Part shown: positions 1-11,803 of the stretch, piece by piece
Layout: each line of letters opens with the position of its first letter
Numbering within the stretch: the first letter of the stretch is position 1
Source: Dactylonectria macrodidyma
Lineage: Eukaryota; Ascomycota; Sordariomycetes; Hypocreales; Nectriaceae
DNA: 64,000 bases
Direction of reading: 5' to 3'
Assembly: GCA_020744425.1 (NCBI GenBank)
Contig: JAGMUV010000001.1
Coordinates: forward strand, 2,852,001-2,916,000
Program-made: the position numbers and the translations under genes
The notes under the pieces: generated by a model
Told to the model about the DNA's origin: nothing
Seen by the model: only the letters and a program-made list of their open reading frames with translations
Database searches by the model: none

Positions 1-227
1 GTATTTTTAAATATTCTTTATAAAACTCTTTTAATTATATTAATATATTCTTAAAGTTTTTAATAAATTATTATTTATTATTAAGATTATATTTAATTTA
101 GTTTATTTTATATTAAAGCTATTTATAATACTTATTATATTATAACTTTTTAATTTTATAAACTTTATATTCTTTAATATTATTAATAACTTTAAATAAT
201 AATAAATCTTTATTTTATTTTAATATA

Positions 228-2089
228 ATATACATAATAAGCTTATATTACAGACAAGCATATATTATAAAAATCCCTCATTCTCTTCTCTTTACATTTA
301 ATCAATTAATTCTTAACTATTAAAGATATCCTAGTTAAATAATAAAAGAAAAATTCTTCTTACTTTATAAGCCCTTTAAAATAATCCAAAACTAAGTATC
401 TAAAGCGCTGTATTAATATACTAGGTCTATAATTAAAAGCTAGGTCGCTACTAGCAAGGCATGCAGTCTTAAATGCAATTAAATCCCTAAATCATATGAA
501 CTATCTAATCTAGAGGAATAGATCATAGTTCAGTTCATCCTCGACTTAGATTTGCGAGGATTTCCTCTGAAACTGCATAGTATAGAAGAAATAGCTAACC
601 GATTGCTTGCTAACTATAACGCGCTACCTGTTAGCAAGCGCTAAGCTTCTAACTTTATTAAGTAATATAAAGAGCTTAAGATACGGTTTTTTTATAGATA
701 TAACTACTAGAAGGCTAAATATAAAGACCTAATTAAGATTTAAAAGTAGTTTAAGCTTATAAAAAATATAATTATAAAATATAGTATTAATTTAGCTAAT
801 ATTTATAACTTTAATAAAGTTAGCTTTCTAATAGGCATAATTATAAGCAGAATGGTTATTATAGGCTTAAAAAGGCATATAAGGCTAAAATTAGTATAGC
901 TTAGAAATAGAGAATGGATTATTATTATTTAAGTAATTAATAGAGAAGGCTAGGTAATTGCGCTATTTATTATAAGTACTAGCTAATATTACCTTACTAA
1001 CTAGTACTAAGAAAGTAACCTCTTAAATAACTAGGCTATTATAATATCTCTAAATAGCTAGACTAATAATGAGCTAGGCCTTGAGTGGCTAAAGCACTTT
1101 AATTAATATATAAATATGCAATCAGTTAGTTATTATTATCTTCTAATCCTTAATAGCTATAAAAGTCACTACTCTCTTAACTTTAAGAAATATTACTAAG
1201 CAAATAAGATTATTACACTCTATATACTGCTTCATTTATCTTACTTACTTTAGCCTCTTAATATTAAGTGCTTTAGCCTGCTTAAGAAGGCTTATAAATA
1301 AGAAATTAAGCATTTAATCTAATGCTCTATAACCCACATTTCTAAGACTGAGTTCTTTCCTGCCTTTTATATAGCATTTTAGGCTATTATAATAGAAAAA
1401 AATATTAAAGCAGCTTTTAGAAGGGCTAGGCTTATTCCTCTTAACCCAGAAAGTATAATATTAAAGCTTAATATATAGCTATAGACTCTAACGCCAGTTA
1501 AGGAAGAGGCCAGCCCCTTTACTACTTAGGTTTTAAAAATACCTAAGACTATCCTTAAGGCCTAATCTCAGTCTAAATACCTAAATAGATAAATTAGAAG
1601 GCATAAAAGCAGTTTACTAAAGTTAATTCTAAAAGTATTAAAGTCACTTTCTAAGGGAATAAAGGCAATAATACATAAAAATGCTTTATTAAAAGCTTAG
1701 GTTTATAATCTTTAATAAGCAAATAAAACACTAAGCTAGTATTAAAGGGCAAAAAGGACCAGACTATAGAAAGGAGGGGTAATAATAGTAAGGGAAGTAA
1801 GGGAAGTAATTAATTAGATGAATATAAATAGGCAGGTTAAGGGCAAATCGTTAAGAAGTAGTAATTAAGGAGGGTTAGCATAACTGAAGGAAAGGCGCTA
1901 TAGAGGATGTAGTAAGATAGAATATAACGTAAGGATATATTAAATAGTTATTATAATATCTGAATAAGAATATAGTAATTAATTTTAATTAATTAAAGAG
2001 TTAGTTATACTTTTTTAGTAATTTCTATTTTAAAGGTTAAGGTTTTTTATAATATATACTTATTTATAATATAAGCTTATTATATATAT
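228..2089 (+). mobile_element. Fot1/pogo-like DNA transposon, full length, copy 1
   Basis: The element is 1,862 bp long and flanked by TA on both sides (226-227 and 2090-2091), as expected for the Tc1/mariner/pogo group. The ends are inverted copies of each other over about 50 bp. The left end starts ATATACATAATAAGC and the right end finishes GCTTATTATATATAT. Its length matches the second copy at 11,804-13,663 (1,860 bp), to which it is recognisably similar in inverse orientation. The G and C positions expected in the termini are largely lost, consistent with RIP. It carries one transposase relic. Confidence 0.85.
300..1960 (+). pseudogene. Fot1/pogo-type DDE transposase relic
   Basis: The frame is broken by many stops, but the landmarks of a DDE_1 (pogo/Fot1) transposase can be read in order in one frame. 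A block like IYNFDETGF lies near 801-825, with its first acidic residue now Asn. A block like LLILDGHESHHS lies near 1140-1175, with the Asp also now Asn. A block like HLLQPLD lies near 1233-1270. They are followed by the family's C-terminal stretch, including ITHISKTEFFPAF near 1330-1370 and a basic tail near 1600-1930. The proteins of this group cut and paste their own DNA into TA dinucleotides. This copy cannot make a functional enzyme. It is very probably a RIP casualty, because the lost residues fit G-to-A and C-to-T changes. Confidence 0.85.
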
Positions 2090-2091
2090 TA

Positions 2092-4604
2092 GGGTTATTA
2101 AGATAATATTATAATTAATTTATATATAAAGTTAGATTTATATATTATAAAGAGAGTAAGTTTAAATAGTATAAATACTTAACTTATTTTATAATAATTT
2201 ATAGCTCTCTCTTCCTTTAGTCTAATACTTAGCTAAGTCTTATACTTATAAGTCTATATATATTAACTTAGATTTTATTCTTAATTATAAAATCTAATTT
2301 TTAATACTTCTTATTAGCTTAATAGATTTATTATTCTTATATTTAATAAAGATTTTACTTAATAACTTTAATAAAGTCTATAATTTGCTTAATATATTAT
2401 TAAATATTCTCTTTTAATAAATATTTAGCTTTTATTTTATAGTTCTTAAGGTTAATTCTTTTATCTTAGTTAAGTTAGAATTAGAATAAATAGATAAGTA
2501 ATAGTCTTATTAGTTTTATACTTAGTAACTTATAATAAAAATTTATTTATATATAATCTATTAATAGTAATAATTTACTTTAATTATTTTAATAATAATT
2601 AATAAATAGTTATAATTAGTAATTTAAATATTAATTATGAATCTTAATATTTCTATTTATTTAAAATTACTTTACTATACTTAGTTTTTACTTTACTTTA
2701 ATAAGCTTATATAGCTTATTTATAAAAGTAATAATAAATTATAATCCTTAGTTTAATATTACTACTTTTAATACTTTAAAAATATAATAAATATAATAAT
2801 AATATATATATATAATATTCTTTACTATTACTATTTAATAATAAAGTATAAAAAAAGCAATCTTACTAAGCTAATTAATAACTATTTATATATAGTTATA
2901 TCTATTCTTATCTTTAAGTATTAAGGTTATAGTCCTTAGCAGCGCACACTCAGAAAGGGGCCAGAGGTTAAATAGTAAAAAAAATAAAAAATAACTAATA
3001 GTAAATAATAGTATGAGGGCCTAAAACCCAAGCCTAAGGTAATAGTAACTCAGAATGACTAGAGTTTCTACTGCATTAGAGTATAAGCCTTACTATCCTA
3101 ATCAACCCTTCGAGATGCGTTAAGCAGCTGGAAAGCTAGATAGAAAAGCTAGATAGAAAAGCTAGATAGAAAAGCTAGATGTCAGAAGGCAAAATCGTCA
3201 TACGATAAAAGCCCTGTAAGGGTTCGTCGCATTCCAAGTTACCTCGTCGCAATTCCAAGTCGCAATTCAATTATCACATCGCAATTCAACTGCTCGCAAT
3301 ATAACTAACTCATAATGACCCCCCCCCGACCAAACAAACGACACAATGCGCGTATAGCGCATCGCGCGACAGCCCGGCAGACCCTCGCTAATACTAGCAT
3401 ATGAGAATCGTTTTGTATATACATTAGCTAAAAGAATCGAAGAAGATCGAAGCCTGCTTCCTAGGCTATAAAGAGTATCTTGCCTATCTGGCTTAGAATG
3501 CATAATAGAGGCTGAGTTTAGCTAACCTAGTTATAAGAGGCTTATCTAACTAATGATCTTTAATTATTATATCTTCTAAGAGAACCTATTCTTATAAGCC
3601 TTATTAGATAAGGATATAATCTAATAGATTAAGATAGAGTAAGTCTTATTAAAAGAATTAGCTTAAAAGGAAGTAAAAAAAGAAATAATAACTATTAATA
3701 ATGCCTTCTTTAATAACCTAAAGAGTACTAACTATAATGCATAGGTTATGCAGTTATAGGCTGACTTTATGCTGATTAATATATAGCTAAAGGAGTAATA
3801 CATTAGAAACTAAGGGAATCTTACTAGAACGGTTAAAGGATTTAGTAGAGGAAGGTTCTGTAAGGGAGGAGGGATAAGAGTCTATCTATAACTAGGTTAA
3901 CTAATCAATCGAGTCCTTTGTCTTAAGATAACTTAAGTAATGTAAACACATAATATAGAAACGCGGTAATAAGGAATGCAGTAATATAGAAACAAAAGTC
4001 TGAATAGCGGTTTTAATAGCGCTTATCTTTAAGTATATAATAAAAGTCTATTATAATATATTATTATATTTAATATAAGACTTTTAATAAGTATAATAAT
4101 TTAAAAGTCTTATTTTTATTAATATAAGCTCTTTTATATAGCTTATAATTTACTTAAAATTAATTAATATTAGCTAATAAGCCTAATTATTAAAACCTCT
4201 TAATAATTAATCTAATAGTTTTATTATATTCTAAATAAGCTATATTAAGCTTATAATACTTCTCCTTAATAACTAGCATTTAAAGAATACTATTATTTAA
4301 AATAAAAATATATTAATTTTAATAAACTATATCTTTATTTATTATTTAATTATTAGCTTTCTTTTTTACATTCTTTTAATAGAGCTATAATTAAAAAGAG
4401 GCCTTATTAGCTTAGAGAATAGTATTAAGTAGCTACTATCCCTCTAGTGCTTAAATAGCCTCTCTTCTAAAGCTAATTAAGGACTTAACAGCTTTAGCTC
4501 CAATTAATACTACTTCTAGTCCTTCTTTAAAATCAGGCTTAGTATAGGGATTGCTTATAATCTTATAGTTAATAGAACTAATTACTAAGTCCTGACTTAA
4601 TAAT
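2092..4604 (-). mobile_element. Gypsy-type retrotransposon relic E (integrase part)
   Basis: Reading the minus strand, 4,350-4,037 resembles the N-terminal zinc-binding part of a Ty3/Gypsy integrase, with a degraded version of the H-x-GH..KT..LI...WWPG pattern. About 2,330-2,120 resembles the integrase C-terminal segment (a block like PSKKLD...GPYKI, then ...HPVFHVS). The two parts are separated by the 1.1-kb element inserted at 2922-4021. The frame is full of stops. I could not find LTRs for this copy, so its limits are approximate. The right limit is set by the 178-bp repeat that starts at 4605. Confidence 0.6.
2922..4021. mobile_element. 1.1-kb element with 15-bp target duplication, copy 1
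   Basis: This segment is repeated at 8007-9039. Here it is flanked by an exact 15-bp direct repeat, CTTATCTTTAAGTAT, at 2907-2921 and 4022-4036. Both copies start TAAGGTTATAGTCCTTAG and end in GCGGTTTTAATAGC plus one base. Near 3130-3180 there are four tandem copies of a 13-bp unit (GAAAAGCTAGATA). The element interrupts the integrase region of Gypsy relic E. No terminal inverted repeats or LTRs are visible. The variable 14-15-bp duplications suggest target-primed reverse transcription (LINE/SINE type) rather than a DNA transposon. I recognise no coding domain in either strand, so the family stays open. Confidence 0.75.
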
Positions 4605-4782
4605 ATTATAAGGGTTAGTCTATTAAGGTGTTATATAAGAGATCTAAAGGTAGGTATAGAGTGGTGTATAAGCGTTCACTTAGCGAGTGCTTAGCGAGCC
4701 CTCGCTAAAGAGCTAGTCTAGCCTATATTATATAGCCTCTTATCTAATAAGACTATAGCTCCATCAGCTCTAACTCTTATAA
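4605..4782. repeat. 178-bp repeat, copy 1 (candidate LTR)
   Basis: The segment is about 90% similar by eye to 29,571-29,748, in the same orientation and of the same length. It begins ATTATAAGGGTTAG and ends CTAACTCTTATAA, so its ends form an imperfect 13-bp inverted repeat. The two copies lie on either side of Gypsy relic B. Subtracting the insertions nested between them leaves about 8 kb, a normal Gypsy size. They may therefore be the LTRs of B. A target duplication could not be fixed, and a small TIR element remains possible. Confidence 0.6.
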
Positions 4783-5039
4783 TTATCTCCCTCTCTCTTA
4801 AGCCTTATTCCAAAGTATAATTCTTATACTTTTATTATTAAGGTAATAAGGTTATTATTTATTTATATATTATAAAGTCCTTATATATAAAATATATAAC
4901 TAATAAGAAAATATCTCCTTTAGCTCTTATTAGATAAGACTATAAATAACATATTCAAAATTTCCTGATTTTTAGCTTTATAATAGTATATAATATGCCT
5001 TAGAAAGCCTATCTTCCTTATACTATAACCACAAAAGAC

Positions 5040-5425
5040 ACCTATAATAAGAACCTTTAATAAGGTTAGAGTTCAAGCATCAGACATACGTCTAACAGTC
5101 CTAAAACTCGGGACACGTCTTACCCGGTTTTACTATGACAAATTGTCCAAATCCCCTGTTAGATTGGACATGTGACTGGACAGTAATCTCTTTATAAAGC
5201 TGGGGCTTTTCTCTAGCCAGTCCAGAAGGAATATAATCATCAATACATGCATTTCTTAACCAATCACATTAAACCGACTACCTTTCTAATCGTCTTTTCC
5301 TGCTCTTTCTGAATCTTTAATCCTTTTTCTGATTGGTCAATTCCTTAACCCACAATCGCCAAGTTCTACCAATAACCTTCCACTCCTTCCACTCCTTCCA
5401 CTGCTATAGCCTTTACATATATTTA
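5040..5425. repeat. Less AT-rich segment of unknown origin
   Basis: This block has clearly more G and C than its surroundings. It holds a stretch starting TGTTAGATTGGACATGTGAC at 5157 with a possible TG...CA-bounded short LTR ending near 5247. A three-fold ACTCCTTCC tandem follows near 5382-5403. It looks like the LTR or leader region of a retrotransposon, but I found no partner copy or target duplication in the window. No gene is visible. Confidence 0.35.
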
Positions 5426-5853
5426 GTGTATATTCACTATATATCATAGGGTATAAATAACTAGAGTTATAGGTCTAGTATTTATTATTAGTCTAAGCAT
5501 TTAGCTAGTACTTATTAGCTATTTAGCCTTACTTTACTTAAACTTATAGTATTTCTATTCTTTATGCTACTTATAATTATTATTTTCCTTTCTTTAGCTT
5601 TATATAACTTTTATATACTTATCTTTTTATTATATTCTTTTCTTCTTTATTTATATACTTTCCTATTATCTTTTCTCTCTTTTTTACTCTTTTTATTTAT
5701 TAATCCTTTTATATTTATTTACTAAGTATTTATTATAATATTATTTCTTATTATTATAGTATAAGTTCTATTTAAGTATAAATCTTAGACTAATACTAAG
5801 TATATATTTTTAAATAATTAGTTTTTAAAAATACTAAAAGATAAAGTTCCTTA

Positions 5854-6278
5854 ACGTGTATGATAAGCGAGTGGGACAAATAAGCGAGCGTGACACTTAT
5901 ACTGTACAGCTAAAAGTGTAAACTTTAAAATTTCTAAAATAGGCTATAAAGCTCTACGATTTTTAGGAAATTAATTTTAGATATTTAACTAAAAAGTTAA
6001 TAAACTAGTCTTTTTTTTATATTTTTAAAAAAATTATTAAGCTAGTTATAAATAAAAATAGTAAAAAAAACAGTGCGAATTTAATACTGCTAGCGCTATA
6101 TGTATATATAATCTAAAAAAATTCATAAAAATAATACATTTTATAAATAAGTTAAAGATAAATTTTTAGCTATTTTAGGCTTAGTTTGAATTTCTAATGA
6201 TTTTTTAAAAATCGTGATTTAAGGTGAAAATCAGAGTGTTACGCTCGCTTGTTTGTCCCACTCGCATATCATATACGT
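5854..6278. mobile_element. 425-bp non-autonomous TIR element (Fot1-related MITE) 1
   Basis: The element is flanked by TA at 5852-5853 and 6279-6280. Its left end, ACGTGTATGATAAGCGAG and onward, is the inverted complement of its right end over about 45 bp. Both ends contain the pair of AAGCGAG motifs that also appear in the termini of the 1.86-kb Fot1-like element at 11,804. It has no coding capacity. It is almost identical in layout to the copy at 19,430-19,854 and less damaged by RIP at its ends. It probably moved with transposase supplied by a full-length Fot1-like relative. Confidence 0.88.
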
Positions 6279-6280
6279 TA

Positions 6281-7600
6281 TTCTTATTATATAAAGTAAA
6301 AATACTATTCTTTTAATTATATTTATATATATAGTTTTTTATCTTTTTAATATACTATTTATAAAGTAGTAAAGTAAAAGTATAATATAGTAAGTTTTAT
6401 TTAATATTTATTATATATTTAGTAAATATCTAATATATTATTAGATTTTTATTAAATTTATTCTTATTACTTAATAGTATTAGAATTATCTTTATTATTA
6501 CAATTAGTATAATTAAAGTAAAGATAATATAAATACTTTTACTAATCTTAAGTATTAAAAGATCTATTAATTTATAAAGGCTATTATTACTATTAAATAT
6601 TATATTTTTACTTTTATTAAAAACCTAATAAATACTTATTTTATAAATAGTAGTTATCCTTCCTTAATATATTAAGAGGCTTTATATTTTATATAACTTA
6701 TAAAATTATAAACTGATTTTATTATATATTTCTTCTTTACTTTTATATATTTAAATTAATATATATCTAACTAGGTTTATTATCTAATATCTTTAAAGAA
6801 GAGCTAGCTAAATATTCTAAGTCTATTACTCCTCTATATTATTATAAGCTTACTTAGGCTATTGCCCTTTATTTTATACTTACTTACCTTATAGTTATTA
6901 AAGAAATACTTATATACTTTATACTTATTAAAGGATCTTTAGCTAAGTACTTTAAAGATTTTAATAATAATATTAAAATAGCTATTAAAAAGTATTATAA
7001 AAATCCTATTTTTAAAGCATTTATCTTATTTTCTAATACTCTTTCTATTTATTATAATACTATTAATAATCTCTTTACTATTAAGCTACTAACTCTTTAC
7101 TAATTATATTATACTTACTTACTATTTCCTATTATTAAGTCTCTCTTTATTTATAATAATAAGAGTAAAGTATTTCTTTATACTAAAGTAGAAGTAGTTA
7201 TAGCCTAGGCTGAGGCTATTATTATAATTACTTTCCCTTTACTTACTATACCTTTAGTAAATATAATTAATACTCTTTGCTCTTATTATAGCTATTAAGT
7301 AAAGAAGTCTTATAATTAAATATTATTTTTAATTTTATAGTTTTAATTCTAGTCTTATCTTTATAGTTTTAGTCTATAGTTATTTTAATTTAAGTATTTT
7401 TAGCTCTATTAAGTACTTAGTTTATTTTAAATAATACTAATTACTTAATAAGCTATTAATATACTTTTAATATATTTTTAATTATTTATTATTCTATTTT
7501 TTATAATTATATTTCTTCTATTTATAATATTAATAAATAGCTTTTTATATTTTTTTAAGTAGTAAAATAGTTTCTAAGTATTATATTCTATTAGCTAATC
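6281..7600. other. AT-rich stretch without an assignable element
   Basis: No intact gene is visible. Plus-strand translation near 6,900-7,320 gives a coding-like but stop-interrupted run that I could not assign to a transposon protein or a host family. The stretch lies between a TIR element and the C-terminal end of the Gypsy B polyprotein. It could be the 3' region of that retrotransposon. Confidence 0.4.
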
Positions 7601-8006
7601 TGCTTATTTAATTAAATAGAATATATCTTCTTTAATCTTTTTATTTAAAATAATCTCTTTTATTTCTTACTTCTTTTCCTCTTCTTCTAAATTTAGAAGG
7701 TTTATTAAATAATTATTATACTTTTAATAAGCTTCTAATTATAGTTTTAAAAGTACTATATAGAATATATTATATATATAATAATATTATTATAATAAGT
7801 ATACTTAATATATTTACTTTTTAACCTGCTTTATAATAATAATTTTAATATACTTAGATATTAGTTTTTTATTCTTAAATTAGAAGTTATATATAAATAA
7901 TCTTATAATTTATTTTATATAGTATTCTTATTTAATATATTTTTTATTATAGGCTTTTACTTATACTTTTATTACTTAAGCCTAATTCTTTTAAACTTTA
8001 ATATAT

Positions 8007-9039
8007 TAAGGTTATAGTCCTTAGTAGCGTACACTCAGAGAGGGGCCAGAGGTTAAACAGTAAAAAAAAAAAAACAACTAATAGTGAATAACAGTGTGAG
8101 GGCCTAAAACCCAAGCCTAAGGCAATAGCAACTCAGAATGACTAGAGTTTCTACTGCATCAGGGTGCAAGCCTTGCTATCTTAATCAACCCTTCGAGATG
8201 CGTTAAGCAGCTGGAAAGCTAGATAGAAAAGCTAGATGGAAAAGCTAGATAGAAAAGCTAGATGTCAGAAGGCAAAATCGTCATACGATAAAAGCCTTCG
8301 TCGCATTCCAAGCTCGTCGCAATTCTAATCATATCGCAATTCAAAATGACCCCCCCTGACTAAACAAACGACATAATGTGCATGCAGTGCATTACGCGAT
8401 AGCCCGGCGGACCCTTGCCGATACTAGCATATGAGAATCGTCTTGTATATACGCTAGCTAAAAGAATCGAAGAAGATCGAAGCCTACTTCCTAAGCTATA
8501 AAGAGCATCTTGCCTATCTGGCCTAGAATGTATAATAGAGGCTGAGTTCAGCTAGCCTAGTTATAAGAAGCTTATCTAGCTAGTAATCTTTAATTACTAT
8601 ATCTTCTAAGAGAACCTGTTCTTATAAGCCTTACTAAATAAAGATATAATCTAATGGATTAAGATAGAGTAAGTCTTATTAAAGGAATTAGCTTAAAGGA
8701 AGGTAAGGAAGGAAATAATAACTATTAATAATGCCTTCTTTAATAACTTAAAGAGCTATAATGCATAGGTTATATAGTTATAGGCCGACCTTATGCTGAT
8801 TAATATGCAGCTAAAGGAGTGATGTATTAGAAACTAAGGGAATCGAACGGTTGAAGGATTTGGCGGAGGAAGGTTCTGTAAGGGAGGAGGGATAAGAGTC
8901 TATTTATAACTAGGTCGACTAATTAATTGAGTCCTTCGTCTTAAGATAACTCAAGCAATGCAAATACGTAATATAGAAACGCGGTAATGAGGAACGCAGT
9001 AGTGTAGAAATAAAAGTCTGAATAGCGGTTTTAATAGCA
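8007..9039. mobile_element. 1.03-kb element with 14-bp target duplication, copy 2
   Basis: This is the second copy of the element at 2922-4021, in the same orientation and less RIP-damaged in places. An exact 14-bp direct repeat, AAACTTTAATATAT, flanks it at 7993-8006 and 9040-9053. The internal 13-bp tandem unit is present in about three to four copies near 8213-8262. The copy is about 65 bp shorter than copy 1, mostly from losses near 8,290-8,345. It sits in the integrase C-terminal region of Gypsy B. No coding domain is recognised. Confidence 0.75.
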
Positions 9040-9182
9040 AAACTTTAATATATATTTATTAAATATTCTTTATATATTTAATAATATTTTATACTTATAT
9101 CTTTAAATATTTTAAAGTATAGCTTATTATTCTTAAATAGTAGCTATATAGTGCTTATATTAAAGAGACTCTTATTATATTA

Positions 9183-9607
9183 ACATATATAATAAGTGAG
9201 TTAGAAATACAAGCGAGTTAGAAAAGCATACTATACAGCTAAAATAAGCAATTTTAGATTTCTTAAAACTAGATATAAAACTTATTAAGATCTAAAAACA
9301 CATTTTTAGAATAAATTAGAAAAAAAGTTATAAAATAGTATTTTTTTAAAGAATTTTAAAAATTTATTAAGCTTATTATAAGTAAAAATAGTAAAAAAAA
9401 CAGTGCGAATTCTATATTACTAGCGCTATAAGTATATATAGCTTAAAAAATTCTTAAAAATAACACGCATTATAAATAAGCTAGGTTTAAAATTTTAGTT
9501 ATTTTAGACCTAGTTTAATTTTTTAAGAATTTTTCTAAAATTTCATTTTAAGGTGTATTTTGTAATTTCCGACTTACTTGTATTTCTGACTCGCTTATTA
9601 TGTACGT
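9183..9607. mobile_element. 425-bp TIR element (Fot1-related MITE) 2
   Basis: TA flanks it at 9181-9182 and 9608-9609. The ends are inverted copies (ACATATATAATAAGTGAG at the left, CTCGCTTATTATGTACGT at the right). The body keeps the family landmarks CTATACAGCTAAAA and ACAGTGCGAATT. It is more diverged from copies 1 and 5 than those are from each other. It has no coding capacity and interrupts Gypsy B. Confidence 0.85.
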
Positions 9608-9880
9608 TATACTAGCTATTATTATATATAAACTTAACTTTTACTAGCTATATTATCTATCTCTTTAGTGTATTTTTTATAAAGATATAAAGGTATTTTT
9701 TAAGTAATTAGTTTATTCTTTTAGTTTACTTATCTATTTATAAATAGTATATAGTAAATAATTAGTAATAAGTTATTCATTCTTTTATTAAATTAGTCTA
9801 GAATTAACTTATAAATAGCTTATCTTTATTATTAATAATGCCTTTTAATATATTAAATTTATATTTAATTTATTTATATA

Positions 9881-10307
9881 ACGTATATAATAAGTGAGTG
9901 CAACAAACAAGCGAGTGCAACAGTGCACTATACAGCAAAAAATAACCTACTCTAGACAATCTAAAACCAGGAATAAAATTATTAGACTTATATAAGTTTT
10001 AATTTTTTAGCTTAGGAAATCTTAATATAATAAATATATTTTTCTTATAATTTTAAACTGCTTATTAAGCTAGATATAATAAGGTACACAGTGCGAATAG
10101 ACTTTTTCTTAATAAGTTAAAAAATAAAAATATATAAAATTCTAGAAATTTATATCTTATATATTCTCACTTAATAAATATAATGCCTAATTTTTAGTAA
10201 TTTTTAGCTTAAATTGAATTTTTAAGAATTTTTTAAAAATCATACTTTAAGGTATAAAATTCAAGTGTTGCGTACCCTTGTCTGTTGCACTCGCTTATTA
10301 TGTACGT
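9881..10307. mobile_element. 427-bp TIR element (Fot1-related MITE) 3
   Basis: TA flanks it at 9879-9880 and 10,308-10,309. The left end reads ACGTATATAATAAGTGAG and the right end is its inverse, CTCGCTTATTATGTACGT. The body has the family landmark ACAGTGCGAATAG but is otherwise diverged. It lies only about 270 bp from element 2. The DNA between the two is Gypsy B integrase. Confidence 0.85.
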
Positions 10308-11803
10308 TAATACTTATATAAGTTGTATAATAGTTATTATCTTCTTATATAGAATGAAGATTGCATACTTAGTTATATAGTATATTATAATTAAGATAAT
10401 ATTATATTACTTATTATCTATTTAAATACTATTTAGTAACTTAGTAATAAAATCTATAGAAATTTCTTAAAGAGGATTTATTAGTATTAGTAATAGCTAT
10501 AGCTTTTTATATAGCCTATATTTAAGTATAAAGATATTATAGCATTTCTTATATTTAGTAATATAGTCTATAATATCCTTATTAATTCAGTTTTAATAGA
10601 ATTTTCTATTATTTAATTCTAGTATCTTAGCTTTTCTTATATATCTAGCTCTTAGGTTATTATAATAGTATTAAAGGATTTCTATTCTTAATGTCTTTTC
10701 TATAGAAATAATAAGTCTGCTCTTATAAAATAAGGTACTGTTTTTATTATAATAATAGGTTCCTATCTTTCTAGCTATTTACTAAACCCTTACTAATTAT
10801 TATTAGTAAAAATAATTATTAGCTTATAGTCTTTAAATTAATTCTTCTAACTTTATTAATAGGTATAATAAAAATACCATTTTATCTATTATAAGCTCCT
10901 TTATAATTAGATATAGGATATATTACTTTAAATTAATAACCCTAGCTTTAAATAAGTCCTCCTAGCTTTTATAAGCAGCTAGCTCTTACTAAGCAGTCTC
11001 TATATATTTATTAGTCTTTTAGCTTATTATTCTAACTTTTATAACTATAGAGATTAATACTATATATATTAAATCTTCCCCAGTTTTATTATACTAATTC
11101 TAATTATAGAATAAGAATACTTATTACTTAACTTAACTTATAAGGCCTCTTAGGCTTATTTATACTACTTAAATATATACTTTTATAACCTTTATTTACC
11201 TTTTAAAGTTACTAATTATTTAGTAAATATCTAGTAAAAGCTCTTTAATAAAGTTTAGTTTATTAGCTAAAGTTAGGAGTATATTATTATATACTATCTC
11301 CCCCTTTATATAGTTAGATCTATAGGATAGTCTATTAGCTAAATTATACTTTCTTAGTTTATATTTAATATTAAAGTTAAAGGATATTAATCTATATACT
11401 TACCTAACTAGCTTGCTTCTTAAGTTTTTAGCTAGTGCTTTAATTACTTTTTTAAGAGCTATATAATTTATTAAAAAGAGGAATTTCTTAAAAAGTCCTA
11501 ATAAGTAGTAACTCTAGTTCTTAAGGCTCTTAATAATAGCTAGAAGCTCTTACTAGCTAATGCTTTAATATTACTTAATATCTATCAGCTTTTAAAATTA
11601 ATATATAACTAGTCTTTATTATTCCTTATATAATTAGGTTAAAATGCTAGAAACTACCTTTAAAAAAGCATCTATCTTTACTCTAGTTCTTTATATTAAG
11701 TCTTAGTATTAAAAAATGCTTATTAAATAAAAGGCAGATCTTAGTATTTAGAATACTATATCTTAATCTTCTCTTTATATAAAGAGTTTCTTATTCTCTA
11801 CTA

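Noticed and set aside
3267..3503. Minus-strand frame of 78 codons inside the 1.1-kb element
   Set aside because: It lies in a non-coding repeat, starts at a non-conserved position and is not kept open in the second copy. No domain pattern.
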